From NCBI RefSeq assembly GCF_026672545.1, contig NZ_JAPPRJ010000007.1, positions 1 through 64,000 on the forward strand: a stretch of DNA of 64,000 nt, given 5' to 3'. Positions within the stretch are counted from its first letter, which is position 1. Each line of letters opens with the position of its first letter. The notes under the pieces are model-generated. The model was given only the letters and a program-made list of their open reading frames with translations, had not been told where the DNA came from and searched no databases. The stretch comes from Rhizobium sp. SL86. GTDB taxonomy: Bacteria; Pseudomonadota; Alphaproteobacteria; Rhizobiales; Rhizobiaceae. A program made the position numbers and the translations under genes. This document shows positions 7,848-16,956 of this stretch, piece after piece.

Positions 7848-9128
7848 TCAGCCGCCAAGGAACTTGGCGGGAACGGTAATGAGTTGCGGAAAGATGATGA
7901 AAAGGCCGAGCAAAGCCGCGTAGGCGAGCAGGAACGGTGTCACACCGCGCACGGCCACGCTCATCGGGACGCGTCCGACCCCACAGATGACGTTGAGGAC
8001 GGTCCCGACCGGTGGCGTCAAAAGGCCGATCGAGCAGTTGAGGATGAACATAAGTCCGAAATAGACCGGATCGATGCCCGCCATCTTCACGACAGGCATG
8101 AACAGTGGCACCAGGATCAAAACGGTCGGAGACAGATCCATCACCATGCCGACGGCCAGCACGATCAGCATGATCACCAGCATCAGAAGCCTCGGGCTGT
8201 CGATCAGCGGCTGCAGCGTTTCGGCAAGCTGCTGAGGCAACTGTGCGACCGTGATCAGCCAGGCGGCAACCATGGCTGCACCGACCAGGAACATGACCAT
8301 GGCTGTCGACCGACCAGCCGTCACCAGCACTTCAAAAAGGATCTTCCAAGTCAGGGCGCGATAGACGAAGGTGGACACGAGGATTGCATAGACGGCGGCA
8401 ACGACTGCGGCCTCGGTCGGCGTGAAGGCACCCGAACGAATGCCGCCAATGATGATCACCGGCAACAGCAGCGCCCAGATACCGTCTTTCAGCGCGGCCA
8501 ACCGCTCCTTGCCGCTCGCCTTCGGCAGCGTGTCGATCTGCTCGTTGCGCATGATGAAGGACCAGACTGCCATCAGCGTCAGCCCCATCATCAACCCCGG
8601 CGCAATACCGGCCATGAACAGCTTGGCAATCGAGATATTGCCGGCAACGCCGATCAAGATCAGCGGCAGGGAAGGCGGAATGATCGGCGCGATGATGCCA
8701 CCCGAAGCGAGCAGGCCGAGGCTTCGACCTTCCGGATAACCGGCCTTGCGCATCATGGGATAGAGGATCGCCACCAGGGCTGCCGCATCGGCAACGGCTG
8801 ATCCTGACAGTCCTGCCAGAACGATCGCGGTCAGAATGGCAACATAGCCAAGGCCACCGCGCTTGTGGCCGACAAGCGTCATCGCGAGACGAACGATGCG
8901 CTCCGACAGCCCGCCCTTGGACATCACCTCCCCGGCCACAAGGAAGAAGGGGATGGCGAGCAGGGGGAAGCTGTCGACACCGTTGATCAGACCCTGCGCC
9001 AGGATATCGGGGCTGAACGTGCCCAGATGCAGCATGAGCGCCATGGCGGAAAGCAAGAGAGCAAAGGCGACGGGAAGCCCCGCAAGGATCGCGACGAACA
9101 GAACGCCGAGGAACAGGATAAGAGTCAT
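7848..9128 (-). CDS. dctM: TRAP transporter large permease (DctM family)
   Basis: This 426-residue integral membrane protein has about 12 hydrophobic segments. It shows the DctM hallmarks VAGEVMSKGGLSERIV, GSAVADAAALVAILYPMM and IAPIIPPSLPLILIGV. Upstream in-frame codons run into dctQ and are rejected: the ATG at 9128 overlaps the dctQ stop by ATGA and gives the standard MTLILFLGVLFVAILAGLP start. It forms the ion-coupled transport channel with DctQ. Confidence 0.92.
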   Translation of the reverse strand: MTLILFLGVLFVAILAGLPVAFALLLSAMALMLHLGTFSPDILAQGLINGVDSFPLLAIPFFLVAGEVMSKGGLSERIVRLAMTLVGHKRGGLGYVAILTAIVLAGLSGSAVADAAALVAILYPMMRKAGYPEGRSLGLLASGGIIAPIIPPSLPLILIGVAGNISIAKLFMAGIAPGLMMGLTLMAVWSFIMRNEQIDTLPKASGKERLAALKDGIWALLLPVIIIGGIRSGAFTPTEAAVVAAVYAILVSTFVYRALTWKILFEVLVTAGRSTAMVMFLVGAAMVAAWLITVAQLPQQLAETLQPLIDSPRLLMLVIMLIVLAVGMVMDLSPTVLILVPLFMPVVKMAGIDPVYFGLMFILNCSIGLLTPPVGTVLNVICGVGRVPMSVAVRGVTPFLLAYAALLGLFIIFPQLITVPAKFLGG

Positions 9129-9652
9129 TCCTTGGTATCCTCTGCAATGCGAGCATCTATGCTCATCGGATCGATGAAGCGAACGATGGCGATCGAGGCC
9201 ATCAAAACAGACGAGACGACGCCCGCGAGGTAAAAGAGACCGGACGGCAGCCCTGTCAGAGGCGACAGGTTGTTCCAGTTCGCCATGGTCTGGTTGAGCG
9301 CGCCGATGAACAGCATGCCAACAGCAACCATGACTACGACCCAGCAAAGCCGGCGCAGGATCGGAACGGCTCTCGGCATCAGCGCTTCGGAAAACTCGGC
9401 AACGGCAAGATGCTCGCCACGGCGCAGAACGACGGCAGCACCCAGCATGACGATCCAGACGAACCATAATCGGGCCAACTCGACCGACTGTCGTATGCCC
9501 GAGGAGAAGCCGTAGCGCAGAACCACATTGGCGAAGACAAGCGCAATCATGGCTGCGAGAATGACCGCCATAAGGATGTCGATCATCGACCAGATCGCCT
9601 GGAACAGACGTCGCATGATGAGACCGATCAGTCCGATTTCCGCTTGCTGCAT
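9125..9652 (-). CDS. dctQ: TRAP transporter small permease (DctQ family)
   Basis: This 175-residue protein has four hydrophobic segments and the DctQ motif ELARLWFVWIVMLGAAVVLRRGEH, with the conserved Trp and Arg-Arg-Gly-Glu. It is the small subunit of the TRAP permease and the first gene of this operon. An AGAGGAAAAG ribosome site precedes the ATG. A short dyad at 9685-9699 (CGTGA/TCACG) lies upstream, but I cannot assign a regulator to it. Confidence 0.88.
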   Translation of the reverse strand: MQQAEIGLIGLIMRRLFQAIWSMIDILMAVILAAMIALVFANVVLRYGFSSGIRQSVELARLWFVWIVMLGAAVVLRRGEHLAVAEFSEALMPRAVPILRRLCWVVVMVAVGMLFIGALNQTMANWNNLSPLTGLPSGLFYLAGVVSSVLMASIAIVRFIDPMSIDARIAEDTKE

Positions 9653-9772
9653 CTTTTCCTCTTTGAACTCTCGTCAGGTTGACACGTGACTAAATCACGG
9701 TCCTCATTCTGCTTTTGCCAGCAACGCCGTTATCGACCACGACGGGGAACACCGACTGCTGTTTCTCTTGGT

Positions 9773-10522
9773 TCAAGGCCCACGATTATCGCGCAGTCCC
9801 AACCGCTCTGCCTGTCTGTGAACCCCGAAACCGACAGGGTCCTTCGTGTTCCCGGGTAGGGTTTCGTCGGCGCCCCAGATAGCCTGGTATGTGTCGAACG
9901 CCCCGCGGCGCTGCTCCAGAGCCCAGCAGAGCGCCGCCAGAAGGAGCCACCAGCCGCCTAGCGCCAGCCACATCCATGTTGGGGCATTGGCTTGCCATAG
10001 GCCGGTGAGGATGGCCGGTACAGAGAGTGCCACGGCTACCAGACCACCCGTCTTGTGAACAGCTTCAAAGATCAGCCGGCGTGGTGTCATGTCATAATGA
10101 TCGCCTTTCAGGCTCCCACCCGACTTCAGTGCGGGAGGGCCACCCTTTGTGCCTCGCATCCAGCCGGAGGCGAACTGCGAAGCGGCAAGAAGAACGACAC
10201 TCCAGCCAAAGGCATGATGCATCCAAACGAATGATGTAGTGCTGCCCGACCGGCTACCGGACGAAAGGATCAGCCAGAGACCTATAAGCATCAATAGGCC
10301 TGCCATTCCGTGGGCCAAGCGGTGCATATGCCACCAGCGCCGGTCATCCAGGGTGTGCGGCCAGTTTTGGCCCGGAAATACCTTGAAGTAGCGGGCCGAC
10401 AGCACGCCACAGGGCACTAGCACGCCCCAGGCCAAGACCATTGTCCTGGCATGCCATGAGAGGTGGGGGCCGACCTCGTGGATTCGGGATGGATCAATGG
10501 GGCCAAGCAGCCATTCGCTCAT
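9773..10522 (-). CDS. Cytochrome b561-like membrane protein
   Basis: This 249-residue protein has five or six predicted membrane segments. Paired histidines sit in HARTMVLAWGVLVPCG, MHRLAHGMAGLLML, MHHAFGWSVVLLA and EAVHKTGGLVAVAL, the pattern expected for two b-type hemes in cytochrome b561 or DOMON-associated proteins. It would pass electrons across the inner membrane. Its start overlaps the stop of the upstream sugar permease by ATGA, so it is the last gene of the ABC transporter operon, an unusual pairing. The donor and acceptor are unknown. Confidence 0.7.
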   Translation of the reverse strand: MSEWLLGPIDPSRIHEVGPHLSWHARTMVLAWGVLVPCGVLSARYFKVFPGQNWPHTLDDRRWWHMHRLAHGMAGLLMLIGLWLILSSGSRSGSTTSFVWMHHAFGWSVVLLAASQFASGWMRGTKGGPPALKSGGSLKGDHYDMTPRRLIFEAVHKTGGLVAVALSVPAILTGLWQANAPTWMWLALGGWWLLLAALCWALEQRRGAFDTYQAIWGADETLPGNTKDPVGFGVHRQAERLGLRDNRGP

Positions 10523-11382
10523 CCTTTCACCGCCCCCGCAGTCATTCCGGTGATGATCTGGCGACTGGCGACCAAGGTAAAGATGATCGGGGGGACCGCC
10601 AGCAACATCCCTGTAGCCATGATGACACCCCAGTCGATATCATACTCCGTCAATCGATTGACGATGGTAACGGGCACTGTGCGTGTGCCGCGATCCGTCA
10701 GGGCGTTGCCCAGCAGGAACTCGTTCCACGCGATACGGAAGGTGAAGATTGCTGCAGCGGCAAGACCCGGACGTATCAATGGTAGGACTACAAGGAAAAA
10801 CACCGCGAAAGGACCAGCGCCATCGATCCGTGCCGCTTCCTCCAACTGTATAGGCACCTGTCGAATGAAGCTTTGCAGGATCCAGATGACAAAGGGCAGG
10901 TTCATGGCAACATAAACCAGCACGAGTCCGGAAAGTGTTCCGTCCAATCCGAACTGGTAGGTCCAGATGCCGAACACTGGCACAAGAAGGACGGCAGGCG
11001 GAATCATTCGCAGGATAAGCGTTGAGAAAGACACGACATCGCGCCCCAGGAAGCGGAAACGAACCAGTGCATAGGCAGCCATACAGCCGATCACCAATGT
11101 CAGCGCCGTGGCTGTCACGGATACGAGCAGCGAGTTACCGAGCGCCCGGCCAAAGGTCTTGTCGCAACGGCCAAGGTGTTCCGGTGTGTACCAGAGCGCA
11201 TTGCACAGAACGGTTTCATAGTTGCGCAGAGTGGGCATGAATATTAGGCTGGACGTATCGGACATGATGTCCACGTTCAGACGCAGCGATGTTAAGACCA
11301 TCATGAGGATGGGTCCCGTGGACATCAGCACCAGCATGACGACAAGGACGAAAAAGGCTGGAGAAGTCTTGTCATGTTTCAT
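10519..11382 (-). CDS. Carbohydrate ABC transporter permease (MalG/UgpE type)
   Basis: This 287-residue protein has six membrane segments and the EAA loop EAARIDGAGPFAVFFLVVLPLIRPG, which contacts the ATPase. It belongs to the CUT1 family and pairs with the permease just upstream, sharing an ATGA overlap. It forms half of the channel for a sugar or polyol whose identity cannot be read. Confidence 0.9.
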   Translation of the reverse strand: MKHDKTSPAFFVLVVMLVLMSTGPILMMVLTSLRLNVDIMSDTSSLIFMPTLRNYETVLCNALWYTPEHLGRCDKTFGRALGNSLLVSVTATALTLVIGCMAAYALVRFRFLGRDVVSFSTLILRMIPPAVLLVPVFGIWTYQFGLDGTLSGLVLVYVAMNLPFVIWILQSFIRQVPIQLEEAARIDGAGPFAVFFLVVLPLIRPGLAAAAIFTFRIAWNEFLLGNALTDRGTRTVPVTIVNRLTEYDIDWGVIMATGMLLAVPPIIFTLVASRQIITGMTAGAVKG

Positions 11383-12278
11383 GCTACCTGCCTCCGGCTG
11401 CGCATCTCAGTGAATTTGGAATAGACAAACATGACTGCGGTCAGCGCCATCAACAGCAGTAGCAGGACGTTGGACATGGCGGCGGCTTGGCCCAGTTCAC
11501 GGAATTCCGACGCCGTGCGGGAAATGCGCAATGCGAGAATTTCCGTCGAAAGGCCGGGTCCGCCATTGGTCAGCACCAGAATGACTTCCAGAACCTTAAA
11601 GGCATCAATCATGCGCAGCAGCGCAGTCACGATCAGAACCGGCATCATCAGCGGCAGCTTGACATAAAGGATCGTCTGGAAGCGTGTGGCGCCATCGACC
11701 CGTGCCGCCTCCATCGTGGAGGACGGAAGAGACTGGAGTGCCGCCAGCGATAGGATGAAGATGAAGGGTGTCCACTGCCAGACATCGGCGATGACCACGG
11801 ACACAAAGGCCCAGCCAGGATCAGATAGCCAGGGAACAGGCTCCAGCCCGATAGCCTTAAGCGTTCGATTGAATATGCCGACCGTCGGATGATACATGTA
11901 GCGCCACATCAGGCCGACAACGATAGGCGCAATCATCATCGGGAGGATGAAAAGTGTCCGCAGCACGGACATGCCTCGAATCTTGCGGTCCAGGAGCATC
12001 GCGAGGCCTACGCCAAGCACCAGCTCGATTGAAACCACGCTTGCAGCAAAGGCCAGCGTCACTGTCAGACTTTCGCGGAATTGCATATCGGACAGCAGCC
12101 TGGCGTAGTTGGCGAGACCGACAAACTCCGCTTCTCCGATCCGCTGACTTGGGTTCCAATTGAGAAAGCTTGCCCAAACCATGTATCCAACCGGGTACAT
12201 CAAGGCGATCGCAAGGACCACTGCGGCAGGCAGCAAAAATATATATGGTGTAGCTCTGTTGAAAGCGCTCGCACTCAT
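11379..12278 (-). CDS. Carbohydrate ABC transporter permease (MalF/UgpA type)
   Basis: This 299-residue protein has six membrane segments and the EAA-type loop MEAARVDGATRFQTILYVKLPLMMP. The ATG at 12278 (MSASAFNRATPYIFLLPA) was chosen because AAAGGA precedes it and the N-terminus then matches CUT1 permeases. The in-frame codons upstream overlap nothing useful. It couples to the next permease by ATGA. Confidence 0.9.
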   Translation of the reverse strand: MSASAFNRATPYIFLLPAAVVLAIALMYPVGYMVWASFLNWNPSQRIGEAEFVGLANYARLLSDMQFRESLTVTLAFAASVVSIELVLGVGLAMLLDRKIRGMSVLRTLFILPMMIAPIVVGLMWRYMYHPTVGIFNRTLKAIGLEPVPWLSDPGWAFVSVVIADVWQWTPFIFILSLAALQSLPSSTMEAARVDGATRFQTILYVKLPLMMPVLIVTALLRMIDAFKVLEVILVLTNGGPGLSTEILALRISRTASEFRELGQAAAMSNVLLLLLMALTAVMFVYSKFTEMRSRRQVA

Positions 12279-12366
12279 GAAAGATCCTTTTGCAGATACG
12301 GTTTGCCATGGTCTCCAGGTTGTGCCCACCGCAGCGATCAACTTGCAGCGGTGGGCACAGCGACCA

Positions 12367-13701
12367 CTACTTGGACCAGGAGTAGTAGCCAGCGTCCCTC
12401 ATTGTTGCGCCGGCGCGCTCTGCCACACCATCCAGAGCCGATTTCGGATCAAGCCCTTCGGTCAAGACTTTGGACAGTTGGGTACCTAGGTCCGCATTGA
12501 TCTTGCCCCAGACAGGAATAATTGGGCGCCAGTCGGGATCCGCGTTCTTCAACGCCTCGCCGAAGGTGGCCATCCATGGCATCTTGGCATTCACATCTGC
12601 ATCAAGATGCGTGGAGTATCGAATTGGATTGCCTCCTGCGAGCGCAATTTCCTTGTCGATCCGTGGCGATGTCAGCCATTGCATCAGCAGAAAGGCTGCT
12701 TCCTTGTGCTGCGCATTTTTTGGAATGGCAATGCCGAAGCCGCCTGTCTGGCTTGCACTGCGTACACCCGCCGGATGGGCTGCCCAGGCCACCTTGCCTG
12801 CGACCTGGCTGCGCGTCGGGTCATTGACCTGACCGGCGATGGCCGTCGTGTCGAGATACACAGCCGCCTTGCCCTGCAGGAATGAGGCAAGCGCTTCCGC
12901 CTGACCGAAGGATTTTGCACCTTCAGGGCCGCAATCGACGATCTTCTTCAGAGTTTCGGCGGCTTTGATACCGGCCTCGCTGTTCAGGACCGGGTTCCAG
13001 TCTTCATCGAAGATCTTTCCACCCAGCGGCGCCAGATGCAGGAGGAAAGCGTGACTGGCATGCTGACCGCTGGCCGCGCGGCTGGCCAGACCGCCCATGC
13101 CAGGTTCAAGCTGCGGAATCTTGCAGGCAATATCCACCAGTTCTTCGTAGGTCGTTGGAGCCTTCAGTCCGTGCTTGTCGAACACATCGGTGCGATAGCC
13201 AAGGATAGAGGTTTCGGCACCAAATGGCAGGCCGAACAAGGAACCGGTCTTGCCAGGCAGATAACCCTTTTCACCACCGGCTATGCCGATATTCTGGATA
13301 TATCCGTCGATTATGTCAGACCCGTTCCAGCTGGGATCAGCCAGCTTCGGATTCATGAAATACTTGGCGAGATTTTCGAGCTGGTCGGCAAACACGTAAT
13401 CTGCCTTGGAGAACACAACGTACGAGATTAGATCGTAGTCTCCCTCTGCCTTGGTCAGCTCAAGCGTCTGCTTTTCGCGCATCTTGAGATATTCGAGCTG
13501 GTCAACCTCTACCTCAATGCCGGTTTCCTCCGTGAATTGCGGCAAAACCTTCATGACCGCGTCATAGTGCGGATGAGCCGGAAAATTAACCACCAGGGTG
13601 GTTCCGGCAAACCCTTCATAGGGATTGGCAATTGCCGTTGTAACAGGCAGCCCCCCCATATAGGCAGCCAATGCGGCCACCGTTGCGATAAACTTCTTCA
13701 T
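12367..13701 (-). CDS. Sugar ABC transporter extracellular solute-binding protein
   Basis: This 444-residue family 1 solute-binding protein has a signal peptide (MKKFIATVAALAAYMGG, then a hydrophobic stretch to TAIA). The mature part shows the usual lobes: TTLVVNFPAHPHYDAVMKV at the start, an SVFSKADYVFADQLENL-like central region and a GGFGIAIPKNAQHKEAAFLL hinge. It binds a carbohydrate in the periplasm and delivers it to the two permeases downstream. GGGAGGAACAA gives a strong ribosome site. Confidence 0.9.
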   Translation of the reverse strand: MKKFIATVAALAAYMGGLPVTTAIANPYEGFAGTTLVVNFPAHPHYDAVMKVLPQFTEETGIEVEVDQLEYLKMREKQTLELTKAEGDYDLISYVVFSKADYVFADQLENLAKYFMNPKLADPSWNGSDIIDGYIQNIGIAGGEKGYLPGKTGSLFGLPFGAETSILGYRTDVFDKHGLKAPTTYEELVDIACKIPQLEPGMGGLASRAASGQHASHAFLLHLAPLGGKIFDEDWNPVLNSEAGIKAAETLKKIVDCGPEGAKSFGQAEALASFLQGKAAVYLDTTAIAGQVNDPTRSQVAGKVAWAAHPAGVRSASQTGGFGIAIPKNAQHKEAAFLLMQWLTSPRIDKEIALAGGNPIRYSTHLDADVNAKMPWMATFGEALKNADPDWRPIIPVWGKINADLGTQLSKVLTEGLDPKSALDGVAERAGATMRDAGYYSWSK

Positions 13702-13770
13702 TTGTTCCTCCCTTTGAACATCGGAAATTGCAGCTGTGAAACGCAGGACGTATTCACGGCTGGAGATCAG

Positions 13771-14847
13771 TCAGATCCGTAATCCGCTCTCTTTGCTGAA
13801 CAGCAGGATATCCTCCGGTACGATCTGCATGATGATTGCTTCTCCCGCGCAAAAACGCCTGCCAGATGCAATCTCGACAAGAACCTCCGTTCCATCCGGC
13901 GTGCGTGCTGCCACCACAGTCTGTGCCCCGAGATATTCGCTCACGACCACGCGCAGCTCGATGGGAATGCCCCGCGGATGCTCGAGATGAATCGAGGATG
14001 GGCGTACACCGACAACGATCTCCCGGCCCCCCGCAGCTTCCGCAGCGCTTGACGGGACAGGGACGCAGAGCCCAGGGCTGATCGCGAAAGTTTCTTGTCC
14101 TCGTCCTTCCAGCACGGCTGTTATGAAATTCATCGAGGGGCTGCCGATGAAGCCAGCGACAAACATGTTCGCCGGCTTTTTGAAGAGCTCCTCGGGCGAC
14201 CCTTGTTGCTGGATTCGTCCCTCACTCATGACCACGATACGGTCACCCAAGGTCATGGCCTCGACCTGATCGTGCGTCACATAGATCATGTTCTTGTGAA
14301 GTTTGCCGCGCATCTCGGCAAGTTCAGTACGCATCTTTCCCCTCAACTTGGCGTCCAGATTTGACAATGGCTCGTCGAAGAGGAAGGTCGACGCGTCGCG
14401 GACCAGAGCGCGCCCCATTGCGACACGCTGCCGTTGACCACCGGAGAGTTCTGATGGCTTTCGATGCAACAAGTGAGAAATATTCAGCATGTCTGCAACG
14501 AGCTTGACCCGCTTTTCGATTTCGCTGGCTGGGGTTTTGGCAAGACGCAGCGCGAAAGACATGTTTCTGGCGATGTTCATATGCGGATAAAGCGCATAGT
14601 CTTGAAATACCATCGCAATATCGCGATCTTTAGGCTCCAGCGCGCCGACGGGTCTCCCGTCGAAGAAGATTTCACCGCCTGATATCGTTTCCAATCCAGC
14701 CAACATCCTAAGTGTTGTCGATTTTCCGCAGCCAGAAGGTCCGACGAGCACTGTAAACTCGCCATCTGCCAGATCGAGATCCAATGGAGGGAGTACTTCA
14801 AGCGCCCCGAATCGCTTGGTAACTCCGGCAAGAGTAATTTTTGGCAC
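13771..14847 (-). CDS. Sugar ABC transporter ATP-binding protein (UgpC/MalK type)
   Basis: This protein of about 358 residues has Walker A GPSGCGKST at about 36-44, the Q-loop VFQDYALYPHM, the signature LSGGQRQRVAMGRA, Walker B TFLFDEPLSNLDAKLR and the H-loop YVTHDQVEAM. A C-terminal TOBE-type regulatory domain follows. The GTG at 14847 is preferred, since GGGAGGA lies 6 nt upstream; TTG at 14850 or ATG at 14874 are alternatives. It is the first gene of the leftward operon and drives import through the two CUT1 permeases. Confidence 0.9.
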   Translation of the reverse strand: MPKITLAGVTKRFGALEVLPPLDLDLADGEFTVLVGPSGCGKSTTLRMLAGLETISGGEIFFDGRPVGALEPKDRDIAMVFQDYALYPHMNIARNMSFALRLAKTPASEIEKRVKLVADMLNISHLLHRKPSELSGGQRQRVAMGRALVRDASTFLFDEPLSNLDAKLRGKMRTELAEMRGKLHKNMIYVTHDQVEAMTLGDRIVVMSEGRIQQQGSPEELFKKPANMFVAGFIGSPSMNFITAVLEGRGQETFAISPGLCVPVPSSAAEAAGGREIVVGVRPSSIHLEHPRGIPIELRVVVSEYLGAQTVVAARTPDGTEVLVEIASGRRFCAGEAIIMQIVPEDILLFSKESGLRI

Positions 14848-14923
14848 CAATAATCCTCCCTCTTTCACGACCATCTATAATCAGAGTGAGGGCTGGAGAT
14901 GAAGGTTAACTCACGCTAAAACA

Positions 14924-14939
14924 ACGTTAGCGATAACGT
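14924..14939. promoter_or_regulatory. LacI-type operator between ABC operon and its LacI regulator
   Basis: ACGTTAGCGATAACGT has perfect 6-bp inverted arms around a central GCGA. It lies between the divergent ABC ATPase and LacI starts. It shares the GTTA-nnnn-TAAC frame with the 3191 operator but differs in the flanks, as expected for a second LacI paralogue with its own specificity. Confidence 0.7.
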
Positions 14940-14984
14940 CAGATTGATTGGCCCTTAAGTGATGAGCGCAGCGAGATATAACAG

Positions 14985-15998
14985 GTGAAGCGAAAATCAG
15001 ATCTGATCCGGCTTGAAGATATCGCCCGTTCAGCCGGGGTTTCGACGATGACGGTGAGTAGAGCTCTTCGTGGCATTGAAGGCGTATCCGAAACCAAGCG
15101 TACCGAGATCGAGGCAATCGCCAAACAGCTGAAATACCTTCCGAACCTGCCTGCAAAGGCAATGGTCGAGGCGAGTTCCGGACTGGTGGGGATTTCCTTT
15201 CCAACGCTCTTCAACGAGGTCTTTGCCGATATGCTGCTCGGCATGCGTAGAGTCTTTGAAGACCAAGCCATCGCGACAATCGTGAGCACATCTGACTACA
15301 ATCAATCGCAGGAACTGGCGTGGGCCCAACGGCTCGTTGCTTGGCGTCCGGCAGGGATGGTGCTGACAGGCTGTGACCATGCCAGCGAGTTGACCAGCCT
15401 GTTGGCAGGCACCGGTATTCCTGTCGTCGAGATCTGGGATTGGCGCAGTGACCCCATAGACATGTGCGTTGGTCTGGATCATCAGGAAACCGGCTATGCG
15501 CTGGCATCCAAGATAAAGGCGTCGGGTTATAGGTACCCCGGTTTCATTGGATGTCCAGAAAACATCGATCCAAGAGCAGAGGCGCGTCTAAGAGGCATGG
15601 CGGAGGCTTTTGATAGCGAAATTCCAACAGGGCGCTCACCTTCGCGCAATGCCTTCCAGGTCGGCTTTGAAGCTTGTGCCGAGCTCTTAAAAGGCGGTCG
15701 CCATATTGACGTTATCTTTGGCCTCAATGACCATGTTGCTTATGGAGCATGGATGTACCTGCAAACGCACGATATTGTTGTTCCGCAAGACGTTGGACTT
15801 GTGGGGTTCAACGGTCTTGGTCTGCTGAATGTTCTGCCTGTAGAACTCACGACGATGCGAACGCCGCGCGAACGGATAGGTGCCTTGGCCGCCAAGGCCA
15901 TTGTGGCACGCAGCAAGGGCGTTAAGACACCTGTCAGTCTAAAGTTAAAGGCGGAGTATATTCTTGGCCAAACAACGAGACGAGCATGTTGGCCGTAA
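14985..15998 (+). CDS. LacI-family transcriptional regulator of the ABC operon
   Basis: This is a 337-residue regulator. The helix-turn-helix LEDIARSAGVSTMTVSRALRG is at about 9-29, followed by the LacI hinge and a sugar-binding-protein-like effector domain. The GTG start was chosen by the standard N-terminal spacing to the HTH. It is transcribed divergently from the ABC transporter, with the operator-like site between them. It most likely represses the transporter until its sugar is present. Confidence 0.87.
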   Translation: MKRKSDLIRLEDIARSAGVSTMTVSRALRGIEGVSETKRTEIEAIAKQLKYLPNLPAKAMVEASSGLVGISFPTLFNEVFADMLLGMRRVFEDQAIATIVSTSDYNQSQELAWAQRLVAWRPAGMVLTGCDHASELTSLLAGTGIPVVEIWDWRSDPIDMCVGLDHQETGYALASKIKASGYRYPGFIGCPENIDPRAEARLRGMAEAFDSEIPTGRSPSRNAFQVGFEACAELLKGGRHIDVIFGLNDHVAYGAWMYLQTHDIVVPQDVGLVGFNGLGLLNVLPVELTTMRTPRERIGALAAKAIVARSKGVKTPVSLKLKAEYILGQTTRRACWP

Positions 15999-16130
15999 CT
16001 GCCAGATACCCTACCGATCGGGCCAAGCAGCTTCAACTCAAAGTCAACCGGAACCTTCAAGCTCGGACAGTTTTGAAGCAAGATCTCGACGATCGCCGCC
16101 TCGTGGCCGCGGAAGCCGCCGTTGACACAC

Positions 16131-16683
16131 GGTGATCCTCCATATCAATCCGGTTCGTTCCGCAATCGGAATGAAGGTATCCGGATAGACCTCCCCCAAG
16201 GTTGGCGAATGCCACCGGGCAAGGATCTCAAAGAATTGCGGCATTCCCGAATTCGTGTCCATGATGGGCTGAAAGAGCGAATGGATTTCGAGATCGAGAT
16301 CGGCAGCTTTCAATGTCATTTCAATCTCTCGTTCTGACCGCATTGCCTGCCTGTGAGACGTCGAGAAGATCTCAGCCATCCCCCCGCCGTTTCGCTTTGC
16401 AACATAGAGCGCATAATCAGCAAATTCGTAGAGCTGCAAGGCATCACAAGACATATCTGGGCCAATCGCCATGCCGACAGATGCGCTCGCCTCAATGGCT
16501 CTGTGACCAATTCTCATGGGCTTTTTGAGGGACGCGATGACGCTATTCGCCCAACCCTGGAGATCATGAGAGCTCCCAGTGGCCGACATATAGAATGCGA
16601 ATTCATCTCCACCGAGGCGATGAAACTGAGGGGTCGCATGAGACTGGGCTGACAGTCTTTCACCCACTTCTTGTGTTGGCGGC
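16131..16683 (-). pseudogene. Fragment of a GGDEF-EAL protein
   Basis: The minus strand reads through the second half of a GGDEF domain (HRLGGDEFAFYMSA, intact GGDEF) and into an EAL domain up to FIPIAERTGLIWRIT, where homology stops. The first part of the GGDEF domain is lost at the junction with the IS21-family element near 16684, and most of the EAL domain is lost near 16131. A missing N-terminal half was not found on the far side of the element. The 16000-16130 stretch reads as unrelated short sequence. Confidence 0.75.
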
Positions 16684-16758
16684 TGTCCAAAAGCGCGGAT
16701 AAATGGTGCCGAGGATTGAGAACTTTGAAAGCGGCTGAAGAAGCCGCCTTCAGTGTTG

Positions 16759-16956
16759 CTAATCTTGATTATCGTCGGAAGCTTGTTGGTTTTGGACCAT
16801 GTGCTGGATGTCAGGGGCGTAATGGTTCCAGATGGCGTCGCGCAGATCATCGAGGAGTTCGAAGACGGCCCATGCCTGCTCGGGGGTCCATTCGGCACTG
16901 ATGAGGATTGGCAGGCCACGCTTGAGACCTGAAGAGTGGTGCGTCTTTTCGGTCAT
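16759..16956 (-). CDS. Small IS21-associated protein of unknown function
   Basis: This 65-residue frame begins MTEKTHHSSGLKRGLPILIS and contains WTPEQAWAVFELLDDLRDAIW, a helical acidic stretch. Its ATG overlaps the istB stop by ATGA, so it is translated with the transposition genes. Similar small proteins follow istB in related elements, from memory of the family; no function is known to me. A hairpin at its end (GCGGCT/AGCCGC) could terminate transcription. Confidence 0.65.
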   Translation of the reverse strand: MTEKTHHSSGLKRGLPILISAEWTPEQAWAVFELLDDLRDAIWNHYAPDIQHMVQNQQASDDNQD

